Positions 1 through 10,870 of a stretch of 64,000 nucleotides of DNA are shown piece by piece. The position numbers were made by a program, and so were the translations under genes. The notes below the pieces were generated by a model. It was not told the origin of the DNA. It saw only the letters and a list, made by a program, of their open reading frames with translations, and did no database searches. This DNA is from Hygrocybe punicea. Taxonomy: Eukaryota > Basidiomycota > Agaricomycetes > Agaricales > Hygrophoraceae. Within the stretch, counting starts at the first letter, position 1; each line of letters begins with the position of its first letter. The stretch covers positions 2,914,001 through 2,978,000 of the forward strand of contig OY744470.1 of assembly GCA_963556145.1 (NCBI GenBank), in the 5' to 3' direction.

Positions 1-99
1 AGGAATAATTGTTGCAGGTGAGGCAGGATTGTGGCATGCAAGTTTATGAAGAAAACTTCGTGAAACAAGAGTTTTTGGAGCCTGAGCTTCCTGACAGAC

Positions 100-1096
100 A
101 TGATTCCTCCAATTGTATTCATGCTGAGGAGACCTCTTTGGAGTGACGAGGAGAGACAATTGGTCAATTCTTTGATCCAGATGATACATGAACAGGAGGT
201 ATTTTCCAAAGCCAACAAGTTGCAAAGAGTCCATGGTTGCAATATTGATGACATTCCTACCGCTCACGTGAAGTGTGACACTTCGATCAGGACTCTGAAG
301 GCCAGGATTGTGACCTTGGAGTTGACTTTGGCACATTATTTACAAGCAAAAGCAAAAGTGATGCCTGGTGCCCAGGGGCTTTCGATGATTGACCTCAATG
401 TGTGGATGTCAAGCTCACCTCCCAGCACTGAAGATTCAGTTCAAAAAACTGATGTTCAGGTGGTGAGTAGTTGAAAATTAGAAACAATGGACTTGTTGAT
501 GGCCTTTCCAAGGCAACCTCTTTCCCCATTGCTCCCCAATCCAAGGTTAAATTGGCCACACAAGCAACACCTGCTCTCTCAGACTTGTGACCTGCATCGG
601 TGCTGCCAGCAAACAACTTTTCTGCACCAAAAGTTCTAGCAATGGGTATGAACAAACAGGGAGAACAAACGATGTTCAGGAAGCTTGATTTAGATGACAC
701 TGGTGACAATGCTGATTCTGGAGATGACACGCCACTGTCCAAAATGGTCATGAGTTGGGGAAAGAGGGAACAGACACCATCGCCAATGAAAGGTGACCCG
801 AAGGACAATGTTGCCAGGCCTAGTAGGTGCATGGTATGTTCAGAGTTTTCTCAATGAAGAGAAATCCTTTCAGCTGAAGTTCAACATATAGAAAACCATT
901 TTGCAAAAGCCGGAGTTGCAGACTGCTGTAGGCCCAGACAAAGTGAGCACCAAGGTTCTTGTGTATGGGGGCAAGGACTCAACTGATGTTCAGCTCAGGC
1001 GTCATGGACAGCTGGCAAGAAACATCAATAATTGATGGTGCATTCTATCTGCCAGCCTTCAGGATTCTCACACCCAATTTTTTTTGTTGTATCACT
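100..1096 (+). pseudogene. unrecognised decayed coding region
   Basis: Open stretches at 100-474 (124 codons) and 600-857, then short open pieces up to the hAT element at 1105, suggest one decayed plus-strand gene. The first piece holds charged, helix-prone segments (around LWSDEERQLVNSL and IRTLKARIVTLELTL); the second is rich in Asp, Ser and Lys. No catalytic motif is visible and I do not recognise a family. The hAT element has inserted at its downstream edge. It may be a spliced gene, a transposon remnant, or chance open frames. Confidence 0.25.
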
Positions 1097-1104
1097 ATTG
1101 GAAC

Positions 1105-2280
1105 TAGTGTTGGGGAAGTTCGGTTTGGTCCGGTTTGGGGCCTTTTTTGCCCAAACCAAGACCAAATGGTTCAGTTTCTGCCAAGATTTCCAGGAACCAG
1201 ACTGAAACCAATCAAAACCATTTTGATCGGTTTACCATTTTGATTGGTTTGGTTTGGTCCAAACTTGGTTTAAACCAAGACTGTTGCATATTCACCTCAC
1301 GGGAGTCATGCACATCAGTTGACATAGCTGGCATCTTCGCAAGGTGGGATTGGGGGGCAGGTGAGTTGCTCTGCTCCATTCTGACCTCACAAGAGAGCCA
1401 CACACATCAATTGACATGGCCAGCCTCATCGCAAGGTGGCATTGGGGAGCAGGGGGCTGCAAGGCCCACTCCTGGTGAAACACACACATACAATGTATGC
1501 ATTCCACCTCGGTTGCATCCAGGTGGTGGTGGTAGTGTCCTGACGCGTCATACATGTGATGATGGGTGGGTTGAACCCTTTTTGGTGGTTGCGTGGTGGC
1601 AACAGTGGTGGTGATGGTGATGATGGTCTGGTGGTGGTGGTGATTGTGGTGGTGCAGTGTCGTGTTCTGTATTATGAGAATAAATTTGATGAAAAAATTT
1701 GATGAAAAACATACCATGAAGCAGTGGGGGTGGATGCACCACCCCCTGCTGCTCATTCTGCCCTAATCCACCCTGTTCACCTTTGTTTGCATGTGCACAC
1801 ATTGGAGGTGTTGGCGTGTCCAGTGCAGCGTCAATGGCTGCTGTCATGGTCATTGCTGTCATGGTGGCAGTTGCCATCGTTGCCGTCGTGGTGGTGGTGG
1901 TGATGTGTCAACCTGTAATTTGTTAATGCATTAGTTAAGTTCGAACAAATAAAAATAAAAAACATGCAGGCAGCAGGGAGTACCCCACTGCCCATTTTGT
2001 CAACCTCAGGTGCTCCATCATCCTCATTTGGCATACATCAGGGGTGTTGTTGGTGGGGGTTGGTGACTTTGGGTGACTTTCGAAGTCAGCCAAGTATCTG
2101 ACATGGGACTGTCAGTTTGCGGTTCAAACTGAGTTTAAAACCATTTTGGCCTGTGGCCAAATCTCCCAAACTGAGACAGAATGGTTCGGTCTCCACTAGA
2201 AATTCCCAAACCAAAACCAAAACTAGCAGTTTCGGTTCAATCTAATTGGGTCGGTCTGAGACTGAACTTCCCCAACACTA
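1105..2280. mobile_element. non-autonomous hAT element, 1176 bp
   Basis: The termini are inverted repeats starting TAGTGTTGGGGAAGTTC, which fits the hAT YARNG terminal rule. The 8-bp sequence ATTGGAAC flanks both ends directly (1097-1104 and 2281-2288), the expected hAT target-site duplication. Subterminal sequence is full of GGTTTGG/CCAAACC motifs in both orientations. The interior has GTG/GGT microsatellite sequence (about 1520-1910) and two copies of a palindromic motif (1293-1346, 1383-1438). No transposase frame is present, so mobilisation would need a hAT transposase in trans. The His-rich and Met/Thr-rich open frames inside are microsatellite artefacts. Confidence 0.88.
1293..1438. repeat. 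two copies of palindromic GCAAGGTG motif
   Basis: 1293-1346 and 1383-1438 each read CACCTCAC or GACCTCAC, then a central TCARTTGACAT, then CGCAAGGTG. The arms are roughly complementary about the central CAATTG-like core. The same motif recurs at 2914-2971, 4115-4170, 4254-4445, 54702-54758 and 54899-54951. Confidence 0.6.
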
Positions 2281-2316
2281 ATTGGAACAATCACACTGCA
2301 GGAAGTATTTGCCACA

Positions 2317-2368
2317 TAGAATTCCTACTTTCAGATAGCCAAAATGTCTACTGAAAGCAGGAATTCTA
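2317..2368. repeat. short hairpin, 21-bp arms
   Basis: TAGAATTCCTACTTTCAGATAG is followed after a 9-nt loop by a near-complement ending GCAGGAATTCTA. No poly-T follows, so it is not obviously a terminator. It could be the remnant of a small foldback element. Confidence 0.5.
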
Positions 2369-2571
2369 ATATGTCCCATCTACCTCTTGCAGGCATTCAC
2401 ATCTGCTCTGAGCAGCACTTTTGACTACCCTAAGCAGCAATGTGGACATTCAAAGCAGCTAGAATTTCTGCTTTTGTTGGAAATAATAATTACTTTTCAC
2501 CAACAATTTATCAGCAAAAGATATGCTTTATTATTAAGGATATCTTAATTGTCTTGTACTTAACTATTACC

Positions 2572-2648
2572 ATAATAGGGATTCAAACACCTGACTTGGC
2601 CTTATTGCTTATGTTAGGCATACTTACTGCTCAGCCACAACACTACAT
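2572..2648 (-). repeat. tRNA-like stretch (possible SINE head)
   Basis: On the minus strand TGGCTGAGCAGT resembles a pol III A box and, about 45 nt downstream, GTGTTTGAATCCC resembles a B box, the spacing of a tRNA. The T stem and acceptor stem do not pair well and no clean cloverleaf forms, so I call it a tRNA-derived SINE head or decayed tRNA rather than a tRNA gene. Confidence 0.35.
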
Positions 2649-2913
2649 AATATATTTGTTTTTCTTGACCCATATATGGAATAGTCCATAGGCTTTAGGC
2701 ATGTCTGTAGGTTGTATACAGAACATCTGGATCTGGGTTATACATAACAAGGATATGTATGTACATAGGGGCATCCAGCTAATATAGTGGTTGAACATCA
2801 CACACATAATTGGCATGGCTCTCTGTGCTTGCAGGGGTGGTTGGCTTGGGGGTGCGGTGCAGAGATGTCCCCTGGCTGTTGCTCTGCCCAGGCCCATCTG
2901 TCATTGTTGTGTC

Positions 2914-2971
2914 CACCTTGCAAACACCATGCACACCATCAATTGACATGGCCATACTCATTTGCAAGGTG
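2914..2971. repeat. palindromic GCAAGGTG motif copy
   Basis: CACCTTGCAAAC on the left and TTTGCAAGGTG on the right are near-perfect inverted arms around ATCAATTGACAT. It lies outside the two hAT elements whose ends I could define, so it may mark a third element with decayed ends. Confidence 0.6.
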
Positions 2972-3942
2972 TGGTTGGGCAGCAGGGAGAGGACCAGGAC
3001 TTGTTGTCTCAATTGCCCTTCCTGCATGTGTTGCCCATCCCTGTCCTTGTCTGGCCATTGTTGTCTTCACTTGCTGGACTGACATTGTCGTCACCAAGGT
3101 GGTCAAGACCATCAGGTCTTGTTTGTGTCATCACCCTGCCATCAGTTAGCTAATTAGTGGGTGGGGGTTGTCACTGTCATTATCCTGATGGTGGAGGTGA
3201 TAGTGGTAGGGTCATTGTAGTTGCCTGGTCCAGTTGGCCAGGGCATTTTTATCCCATTGCTTGTGTCTTGGTGGTTATGGATAGTCCAACAACCTCGCTG
3301 TCTTCATTTCCACTGTTGTTCACCTTCACCGTCCTCATCTTCGTCAGTCCCCACCCTCAGTGAAACATCTGCTGCACATTGGAGGCACAGTGTAGTCAGC
3401 TGGTGGCAGGAATCTGAGGCAGAGGTTGTCATACCTTTGCTGAAGAGTGTTGTGGTTCTCAAAAAGGTGTGTGGTGGACACCACTGCTGAAGTAAACTAT
3501 GAAAAAAGAGTCAAAAGGCACACCATTTGTCATTATGGGATTCCTGGGTTACATGGATGGAGAGAGGAGGCAAGGAAAGAAGTACAACACTGCTGAAGAG
3601 TGAGAGGTGGGAAGAAAACTGCTATTTTCCTGTATTTGTAATTTAACTGGATAAATCAATTAGATTTACCAACTAAAGTAGTAATTTTAAATCATATAAA
3701 GCAAGGAAAATGGTAGAATAAGTTGGGGAAAATGATGGTTAAAAGCAGGTATTATGATTGTAAATTTTAGGTAGTAAAACAGCAGGAAAAATAATTGCTT
3801 TACACCATGCTCATAATTTTACATGACTACTTATTGCTACCAAAAGCAGACATAATAAGTACCTCTTTGGGAATGTCTGCTTTTGTCCAGAATTCTGGAT
3901 AGCAAATCCTTCCTGCAGTGATAACTTATGAGCAAAGGGGCA
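2972..3942. other. no supportable gene
   Basis: Several overlapping frames of 60-120 codons on both strands lack motifs and follow GTTGTC/CACCATC-rich composition. I see no gene here. Confidence 0.5.
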
Positions 3943-3950
3943 ATGTCTGC

Positions 3951-4830
3951 TAGGGTATAGCATGGGTGACCCACAGGTCCCCAAGCCCAACACCATACCC
4001 ATACCTGCCATACCCATACCTGTTCAGGTAACGGGTACACACCATACCTGAACAAAGGTGGGTATGGTGGTAGATCATGGGTACTTCATGTACCTGTGGT
4101 GAAAAGAGGTCCCTTACCTCACGTGGGCCAGACACATGTCAATTGACGTATCTGTCACCCTCATGAGGTATTGGGGGCCGTGGATGAGCTGTGAGCTGAG
4201 GAAGCAGGAGTGCAGGCTAAACCTGTGCTCCTGTTGTCATTCTTGTTGCTGGCGACCTCATGAACAATGTCTACACGTCAGTGTGTGTTCGTGAGGTCTT
4301 TGTGTGTAGTTCTGTGCTGGCGACTTCACTAATGATGTTGACGTGTCAGCACACTTTCACGAGGCCTTTGTGCATGTTTCCATGCTGGAGACCTTGCGAA
4401 CATGTGTTGATGCATCAACTGATGCATCAATGTCATTTGCGAGGTGTGGACTCGAAGGCAGTGGGGGTTAGCTGATGTTGGTGGTGAAGGATTCAGGGCA
4501 CGTACCTGTGCCGGTAGGTGGGTGCACCACTCTCCCAGCCTCGGTCTCTGTCGTTGTTCTTGTTGTGTGGGTGGCGGTGATGTGGGTGTTGTCGTTCATG
4601 GTCCTTGAAGACCTGTAGTTACATTTCCTAAGTCAAAAAACATGTCAATAAATGTTGAATAGTTGAATGAAAACTTACCAAAAGGGTCTTTTGAAGACCC
4701 GTTGAAACCCATCAACCCATGGTGCAGGTACGTGGTTGTGCATGGGTTGCCTAATTTGGACACTGTACCCATACCTGATCAACCCATGGCCCAAAAACCG
4801 CAGGTTTACCCATACCTGTGCTATTCCCTA
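3951..4830. mobile_element. non-autonomous hAT element, 880 bp
   Basis: The left end TAGGGTATAGCATGGGT matches the complement of the right end (AGGGAATAGCACAGGT on the other strand). ATGTCTGC flanks both ends as an 8-bp duplication (3943-3950, 4831-4838). TAGGG fits the hAT terminal rule. Subterminal parts carry repeated ATACCCATACCTG and complement. The interior carries palindromic motifs at 4115-4170, 4254-4298, 4322-4366 and 4390-4445; the last three sit in a tandem repeat of about 66 bp. No protein is encoded. Its termini differ from the 1105-2280 element, so it belongs to another hAT family. Confidence 0.85.
4254..4445. repeat. three tandem ~66-bp units with palindromic core
   Basis: Each unit starts CTGGCGAC or CTGGAGAC and ends in CGAGGTC, CGAGGCC or CGAGGTG. 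The centre of each is self-complementary around a GACGTGTCA or TGATGCATCA core. Confidence 0.6.
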
Positions 4831-4876
4831 ATGTCTGCTGTCGATTCACTGTGTAGTATAGTTTATTCAGTCTCAG

Positions 4877-5640
4877 TTATGAAAATGAGTAGAAGGGAAA
4901 GCCTGACACTGTCCGACTTCTAGCTAGAAACAGTAACGCAGTGAATGGATGAAGGTTGACATTTTGCTCCCGCACCCTGGCACAGGTGAAATGGCCATGG
5001 TATATAAATGTTGTAAACAAATTGCTATGCGCAATTGGTAGGTAATATAAAGGGGACATTGTCAAATACCCTGATCTCAAAAGCACTTGCCCCCCCTCAG
5101 CTTCACCATACATGTTCATCAAGCAAGTGCATTCTTCATTTGAAAATTGGCTTTTGCTGATGGCTTTGCAAACAAGCCATGATGTTGTCTGATGTGCAGC
5201 AGTCACACCATTATCTCATATTAAACTGTCATATATAAGATGGTTGATAAACTGTGAAAGAATATAGCCTTACTGAAATAGGTTGCATAGGACATCTGCA
5301 TCCACATCAAGATGGAGGGCAAAATCATTTATATTTTCATCAACAAAGCTGATTCAATTTGTCCCACCAAATCCATGACAAATTAGAAACCAGTCAATGA
5401 GTGTGTAAAGGGTTATGGCAACATGTGGACAAATGAACTCCTAGAGCAAAGCTGCATCTGCATGAAGAGCAACCGTCTCCTGCTCCAAAGCCTTGAGTCG
5501 AGATTTGGAAAAACAGGGGCCAATGTAGCTGAACGTGATGGGCCCCATCATGAGGACAGATGAAAGTGATTGACTTGTATTGTGCAAAGATATTGACATG
5601 AAGTTGTAGCCAGGGAGCAGTTGTCCCATGATTCTTCAGG
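4877..5640 (-). pseudogene. decayed unknown coding fragment
   Basis: On the minus strand 5629-5441 reads as 62 open codons (GQLLPGYNFMSISLH near its start). The same direction continues with several stops to another open piece at 5206-4877. This pattern of short pieces in one direction separated by stops suggests a dead gene. I cannot name it. Alternative: chance open frames in moderately AT-rich DNA. Confidence 0.25.
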
Positions 5641-6272
5641 TATTATGTGAGATCTCAAGGACCAAACATTGATGTTTAGTGTATGCATAAGATAACAAAA
5701 GCTATGTGAGAATGCTCACATTTTATACATTACAGGAAGCCAACCTTCACCCAGAGGGCTAACATTTTAAACAGAGGCTGACACTTTATTAGATGCAAAG
5801 CGATCAACTGTTTACAGTTTCTCATTTTCACCACACTACATTGATCAGTCTTATCTCATCATTGCCACCTAACTTCAAGTCATTGTGTTTGCCCACATCA
5901 GCTATATATTGACCAGCTTTCAGAGAGAGGTTGTGCAGAAGGGGGTTGTGCTCCCACACCCTTGCTATTTGGTACGTTCTATTCTATACTACAATTTCAT
6001 TAGGTTCTTATTAACCTTCTTCTACCTCTCTCTTTCCACCTCGTGAGCAATGTTACGTTTTTCAACTCCACAACTCCAATTCCAACTCCAGTACCTGCCA
6101 TGATGATTCCACATTACCACACCTTCCTTTTTTGTTCCCTTTTGCCTTTTTTCTTCTTTTGGACATCATTGTTTATTCTTGTTCTTGTTTCCTTTTTATC
6201 CTTTCTTCAAGAACAATCCAGACCGACCATGGACACATCCCCACATGGCCTTACTGTACCTGAACAGTCTCC

Positions 6273-7228
6273 TTGCTGACAGACATCATCACCATTGTCT
6301 TTTCCCTTACCTTGACATATTGTTTACTTCATCCCACGACAAACCGATACACAATGGCTGTACTCCCAACACAGCTAATTACCATAATCATCATTGGTAG
6401 TATTACCATCACTTTCCTTATTGGTTTCTACCTTGTTATTATCTATCTTTGGCATCGGCACCAAAACCCTTCTGCCATCGATACATCTGACTTCCACCTC
6501 AACAATATCTCACCACATAATTGACAATTGCCATTCCCAGATATATGGTTTCCACTTTCATATCCCATGTCTACCATTATCCTCCCTGATCATCCAACAG
6601 CATTCCTCACCTGCATGCATACTCTGAACAATCCTCAATCACAAGACATTTCACTGTTCCTTCCAATCCAATCATCACCAAAGCACATTCTTTTGAACTT
6701 TGACCACAGACCATACGACTACCCAATATTGAACCAACCCCTATTGTGTATTGTTCACACATCATCACTTCAATGCAGTACCCGACAACTTGTTCCCACA
6801 GCCTGTCACCTGTGCCATGACTCAAAACCTGGACCAACATTCATTTATCCCTTTTCATCTGTAACCTTGATACCTCCCACACTCGTTTACAACAATACCC
6901 TTTCTTGGAAGAATACCGACATCAAGTGGACATCATTGTTCCACACCAGGACAAGACATCACTCCTCAATATGTCATTGACACAGATATTGTCATCCGGT
7001 ACAGCTTATGCTGTTCACATGTCTGACCTCAACTATCCCACCATCCTAGTTGGTTTTCCCCTAACACATTCCTTTGTTTTCTTTCATACTGACCTTGTTG
7101 CTATATCCACACTACCTCAAGATACTCTCTTCACCAATCCCACACTGGACAATACCTCTCTTCAACCCAACCATGCAATGCACTTGCCAGACTGCGCACT
7201 TGCCCATTACAGCAAGTGTAGACCCTGA
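6273..7228 (+). pseudogene. possible membrane-anchored protein, one TGA then a frame change
   Basis: From 6273 a frame runs to TGA at 6522-6524 and continues in the same frame to 6980. The first piece holds a strongly hydrophobic segment at about residues 33-55 (TIIIIGSITITFLIGF, then LVIIYLW), consistent with a signal or single-pass anchor. The rest is rich in Pro, Thr, His and Ser. A third piece at 6905-7228 is in another frame and contains further hydrophobic Ser/Thr/Pro-rich sequence. No family is recognised. The pyrimidine-rich strand makes long open frames easier by chance, so confidence is low. Confidence 0.25.
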
Positions 7229-8820
7229 ATTGGCAATTCTGCATATCACATGATCTGATGACAAATCATCTGAGTCATCCGACCTCTTCTTTCCCTCAAT
7301 GACATCTGGACCTCCAGTTGGATCGCGAGAACATCGACATGAGGATGCCTCATGTCCACCTTATAATGAACACATGGTGTAGTTGGACTTGCTGTAGCTT
7401 CATGGTTGGACTTCTATTTACCTCCCCTCAAGACCAGTCACTATATCTACTGTTCTTGTAGTTGGTTCAGACTTTTTCTTCTTTTCTCTTCTTTACATTT
7501 AGTCTGGTTCTTAGGGTAGACCCTCTTGTCTTGGGTAACCCTCATGGCTCACAATGACATTAGACCATGACCTCCCCTCTCTTAGCAGTGTTGTCTTAGT
7601 TGTAAGCAACAATGAAAACTGCTGTTCTCTTCTCTGGAAACCAATCCCCTAGTTAAGTTGATTGTGGTGGAGCCCGCTGCAGAAGCGATCTGCAACAAGT
7701 GACCCCTATGACAGGAGGGGCAGGAAATATCCAAAGTTTGCTCATTGGTCCCCCCCCCTGCAAAGGTGCCCTGTCTCCTTCATGAGTGCTTTGGCCAACA
7801 ATCAGCCAACCATCCCAGCCACAATGAAGAGGGGGAAAGGGTATACCATCAATATATTTAATACATTAAATGGACCTGATTCATGCCAGGGAACCTGAGG
7901 GAGAATGCAAGGATATACTGCACCACATGATGTTGTCAACATCGTGTTAAACGAACCAATAGGTCATTTATCTTGAGCAGAGATGAAACTCACACCAATG
8001 AATATTAAAGACCAATGGAGCTAGGCATTGAATTGTGATGCATGGCATGTTGAAGGACAGTGGGCACATGCAGTTGTATAGCCTGGATACCCAAGTGTCA
8101 TTCCTTGATACTCGGTATCACAAAAGATGGTGGCAATCCCATTGATCTTGTTCAGGAGGATAAGACATTCATCTGGACTTGGAACACATGCGAGTCTCAT
8201 GATGCTTGCTTGAAATGAGTCTACACCAAAATGAAAAAGATGGTTCATGGAACTTTGACAGGACAAACCTACTTTTGTGCTTCATCCCTGCCCAGATTCA
8301 AGTTCAAGCAACGATCCTAGTATGTTGTCAAGAGCTAGAAAGCATAAGCAATAAGTGGGCTATCCAGCTAACATTTATCCAGTCACCAGCACATTCTTTC
8401 AAATAGGAGTTACCTAGTCCAACCTGTCTCTTCTTAATTGGTCTTAGATGTCTTAATTTTAGTTTTAAGACAGCATAAGACAGATTAAGAAATGGAATTG
8501 ACTTATTCTTTCTTATTTTGGTCTTGATTTTAAGAATATGGCATATTAAGATCTTAAGTAACACATGGTTTTCCTGATGAGTGACTGTGTATACTAGCCT
8601 GAATCACACTTTGAACTTGAGGTGTCCAACGGTCCATCAATATTCTGCCCAGCTTCAGATGATATGAAAGACTGCCAGTGGCATGAAAGCAAGTAAAGTA
8701 ACCCCAGCTCATATTGGAATATATAGTTGCAGTGGTTGTTGACCGCTAAGTTATTTTATGTGGAAATGAATTATATTTGCCTCTCTCTGAGAGGGCTTTT
8801 ATACTACTAGCTAAACCTAC
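7229..8820. other. no supportable gene
   Basis: Only short open frames without motifs. 8430-8560 is AT-rich with repeated TCTTA/TAAGA-type sequence in both orientations. Confidence 0.5.
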
Positions 8821-8826
8821 TAGAAG

Positions 8827-8903
8827 TTTCTTGTGGTGAGTAGAATACATGCTGCGCTTCAGCATTATTCATCGGACAGGTGGGTTTGAGTTCCGGGGTC
8901 ACA
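8827..8903 (+). repeat. tRNA-like stretch (possible SINE head)
   Basis: ATGCT and AGCAT form a perfect 5-bp stem around a 7-nt loop GCGCTTC, like an anticodon arm. GGTTTGAGTTCC downstream resembles a pol III B box and TGGTGAGTAG upstream a weak A box. The T stem does not pair properly. A tRNA-derived SINE head or tRNA pseudogene is more likely than a functional tRNA. Confidence 0.35.
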
Positions 8904-8999
8904 TGATATGGATTACTAATCCTTTCCACGACTATTTGGCCACTATTCCCAACAGCTCGTGTACTATCTGTGAATTTTCAGAGTAAACCCCAGGCTCCT

Positions 9000-9155
9000 A
9001 CCAAGCCGCACAGTTCAGGGTAAGGGCTTCATCAGAAAGCTAGGGTAGTTCCGAGATTCAGCTACTCCGAAAGAAATTATTCTGTACTCTTATTTTCCCT
9101 AACCCCTCACCAGCGGCTTGAGGAAAACATTTGTAAACAAACGTGCCACATTGAT
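9000..9155 (+). repeat. left copy of ~160-bp inverted block
   Basis: This block recurs in opposite orientation at 36023-36180. The outer part CAGTTCAGGGTAAGGGCT and the inner part (TTTTCCCTAACCCC through AAACATTTGTAAACAAACG to CCACATTGAT, about 65 bp with two mismatches) are conserved; the middle 60 bp differ but are of similar length. The RecQ-like start codon follows 48 bp after the inner end. It could be a terminal inverted repeat, or a promoter/5' leader shared by two genes. Confidence 0.75.
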
Positions 9156-9202
9156 AAATAACCCAAATGTAATACAATTTAATTACTCTACAAATTCAAA
9201 TA

Positions 9203-10774
9203 ATGCTGCAAAGCACTCCTTGCACCTCCTCACTCAATAACCTATGGGAAAAAACCACCCAACTCTTTGGACAAACCCCTTGTCTTTGGCAGATCAAGAT
9301 TGTGCAGGCTTTACTGAAAAGAGAGAAGGACGTCTTTTTAATATCTGCTACCGGCTCAGGGAAGACATTGACATTTTGGATACCACTGTTGGCCATAGAG
9401 GATAGCCTACAAATTATATGCACCCCACTGAATCTCCTCAGCACAGTCAACGTAGCAAGCCTAGCTAAGAAAGGAATCCCAGCAATTTGTATCACCAGTG
9501 ATAATGCGATGCAAGCTAATTTCAAAGTAAGTACACATAATTTGCAGTATTCTTTACCAATCACATACCAGAACATTGCCAACTTTAAATACCATGTCAT
9601 CATCACCAATATTGAAACCTTAATGAAACCGGCCAGTGGTTTTGAGGCTCTCTGGAGGAATGATCAATTTACCAAAAGGCTCTTGTGCATTACGTTCGAC
9701 GAGGGACACTGTATCAGCAAATGGGGTGGTTTCTGCCCAGAATATCAGGAAATTGGCCACCTTCAATATGTGCTGCCTCAGCATGTCCGGTACTATGTCA
9801 CATCAGCTACCATGCCCAGCGCTGTAATGCATGACATAATGGAAACCATGCATATTCACAAAGAGGATGTTTTCATCATGCATCAGTCAAATGATCGCCC
9901 TAACGTGCGACTCACCATTCAACAGATGTTGCATCCCGCTAACTCCTTCCTTGACCTTGCATTCTTGATTCCGGAGGCACTGCCAGAGGGGTGGAAGCCC
10001 CCAAAATTCCTCATCTTCTTCAACAACATTAGTGAATCAATCTGTGCTGGAAATTTCCTGCGCAACCGCTTGCCTGTGGAGAAAAGATACCTAGTGAAGT
10101 GGTTCAACTCTGAAATGTCAGCGATATTTCATGAAGACGAGTGTGAAAATTTGAAGACCGGACGTACATGGGGCCTCACTGCAACGGATTCATTTGGCAT
10201 GGTAGCTCTAATCTCACAGTTCATTCTGAGCGATCTGACTCAGTTTCAGGGCTTGGACATAGTGGATGTCGACTTGGTGATCCAGTGGCAAGTGACCTGT
10301 GACCTGTGTATGCTGTGGCAGCAATTTGGCCGTGCAGGGCATGATCAATCGTGGACAGCAACTGCTATGCTCATTGCTGAGCCCAAGTACTTTGATGCAA
10401 ATAAACTGCACCTAGAAGAACAAAAGAGAAAGGCGGCTACTCAGCTGCAGTCTGGGAAACCTACCAAAGCTATGTGTCGAACGAAGTCTGCACCCAGCAT
10501 GCTTGTATCCAACGATGCAGAGCCCCACAATCCAGAAGTGGCAGATGGCAAGGAGAACCAAGATGATTTGGTTATGCAGTTAGTGGAGCTGTATAGTCGA
10601 GTGCCAACTGAAACGTCAAGTGGAAAGGGAAAGAACAAGGTCAAGATTGAGGTGGGGATGGACACATTGATCAACGCTGCGACACGCCCACATCTTGGAT
10701 GTCACCACAAGCCAATGGATCTGTATTATGGGAACAAAGGATTGGGTGGGGGCCGAATTGCTGCTACTATATGA
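9203..10774 (+). CDS. RecQ-like DNA helicase
   Basis: An SF2 helicase of the RecQ-like type found in many copies in agaricomycetes. Visible: a Q-motif-like QIKIVQALL, Walker A ATGSGKT at about residues 49-55, the Walker B box as DEGH (about 166-169) instead of RecQ DEAH, SATMP (motif III), FFNNIS (motif IV), and QQFGRAGHD (motif VI, about 376). Two probable introns are hidden in the open frame: 9527-9571 (GTAAGT...CAG, 45 nt) and 10202-10249 (48 nt). Removing the second restores FGMGLDIVDVDLV, the expected motif V region. Both are multiples of three, so the unspliced frame stays open. The C-terminus is Lys/Ser-rich. A Helitron 3' end lies 28 bp past the stop, so the original C-terminus may be lost. 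Expected role is ATP-dependent 3'-5' unwinding; element-associated use is inference. Confidence 0.85.
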   Translation: MLQSTPCTSSLNNLWEKTTQLFGQTPCLWQIKIVQALLKREKDVFLISATGSGKTLTFWIPLLAIEDSLQIICTPLNLLSTVNVASLAKKGIPAICITSDNAMQANFKVSTHNLQYSLPITYQNIANFKYHVIITNIETLMKPASGFEALWRNDQFTKRLLCITFDEGHCISKWGGFCPEYQEIGHLQYVLPQHVRYYVTSATMPSAVMHDIMETMHIHKEDVFIMHQSNDRPNVRLTIQQMLHPANSFLDLAFLIPEALPEGWKPPKFLIFFNNISESICAGNFLRNRLPVEKRYLVKWFNSEMSAIFHEDECENLKTGRTWGLTATDSFGMVALISQFILSDLTQFQGLDIVDVDLVIQWQVTCDLCMLWQQFGRAGHDQSWTATAMLIAEPKYFDANKLHLEEQKRKAATQLQSGKPTKAMCRTKSAPSMLVSNDAEPHNPEVADGKENQDDLVMQLVELYSRVPTETSSGKGKNKVKIEVGMDTLINAATRPHLGCHHKPMDLYYGNKGLGGGRIAATI

Positions 10775-10801
10775 ACATTTTACTCACGATATTACATAAA
10801 A

Positions 10802-10840
10802 CTAGTGGGGTGTGGGCCATTGCTTTGCATGGCATGTTAC
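10802..10840 (-). other. Helitron 1 3' terminal hairpin and CTAG end
   Basis: Minus strand: GCCATGC / GCAATGGC stem with AAA loop, then CCACACCCCA and CTAG, with T as the next host base. Confidence 0.75.
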
Positions 10841-10870
10841 TCATCCCTCTTTTTAGCAAGAGAACAAATG

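Noticed and set aside
1292..2034. His-rich and Met/Thr-rich ORFs on the minus strand
   Set aside because: They read through GTG/ATG microsatellite sequence inside a non-coding hAT element.
3951..4830. CCATACCCATACCTG repeats as telomere-like DNA
   Set aside because: They lie inside a hAT element with target duplications and are not a telomere unit.
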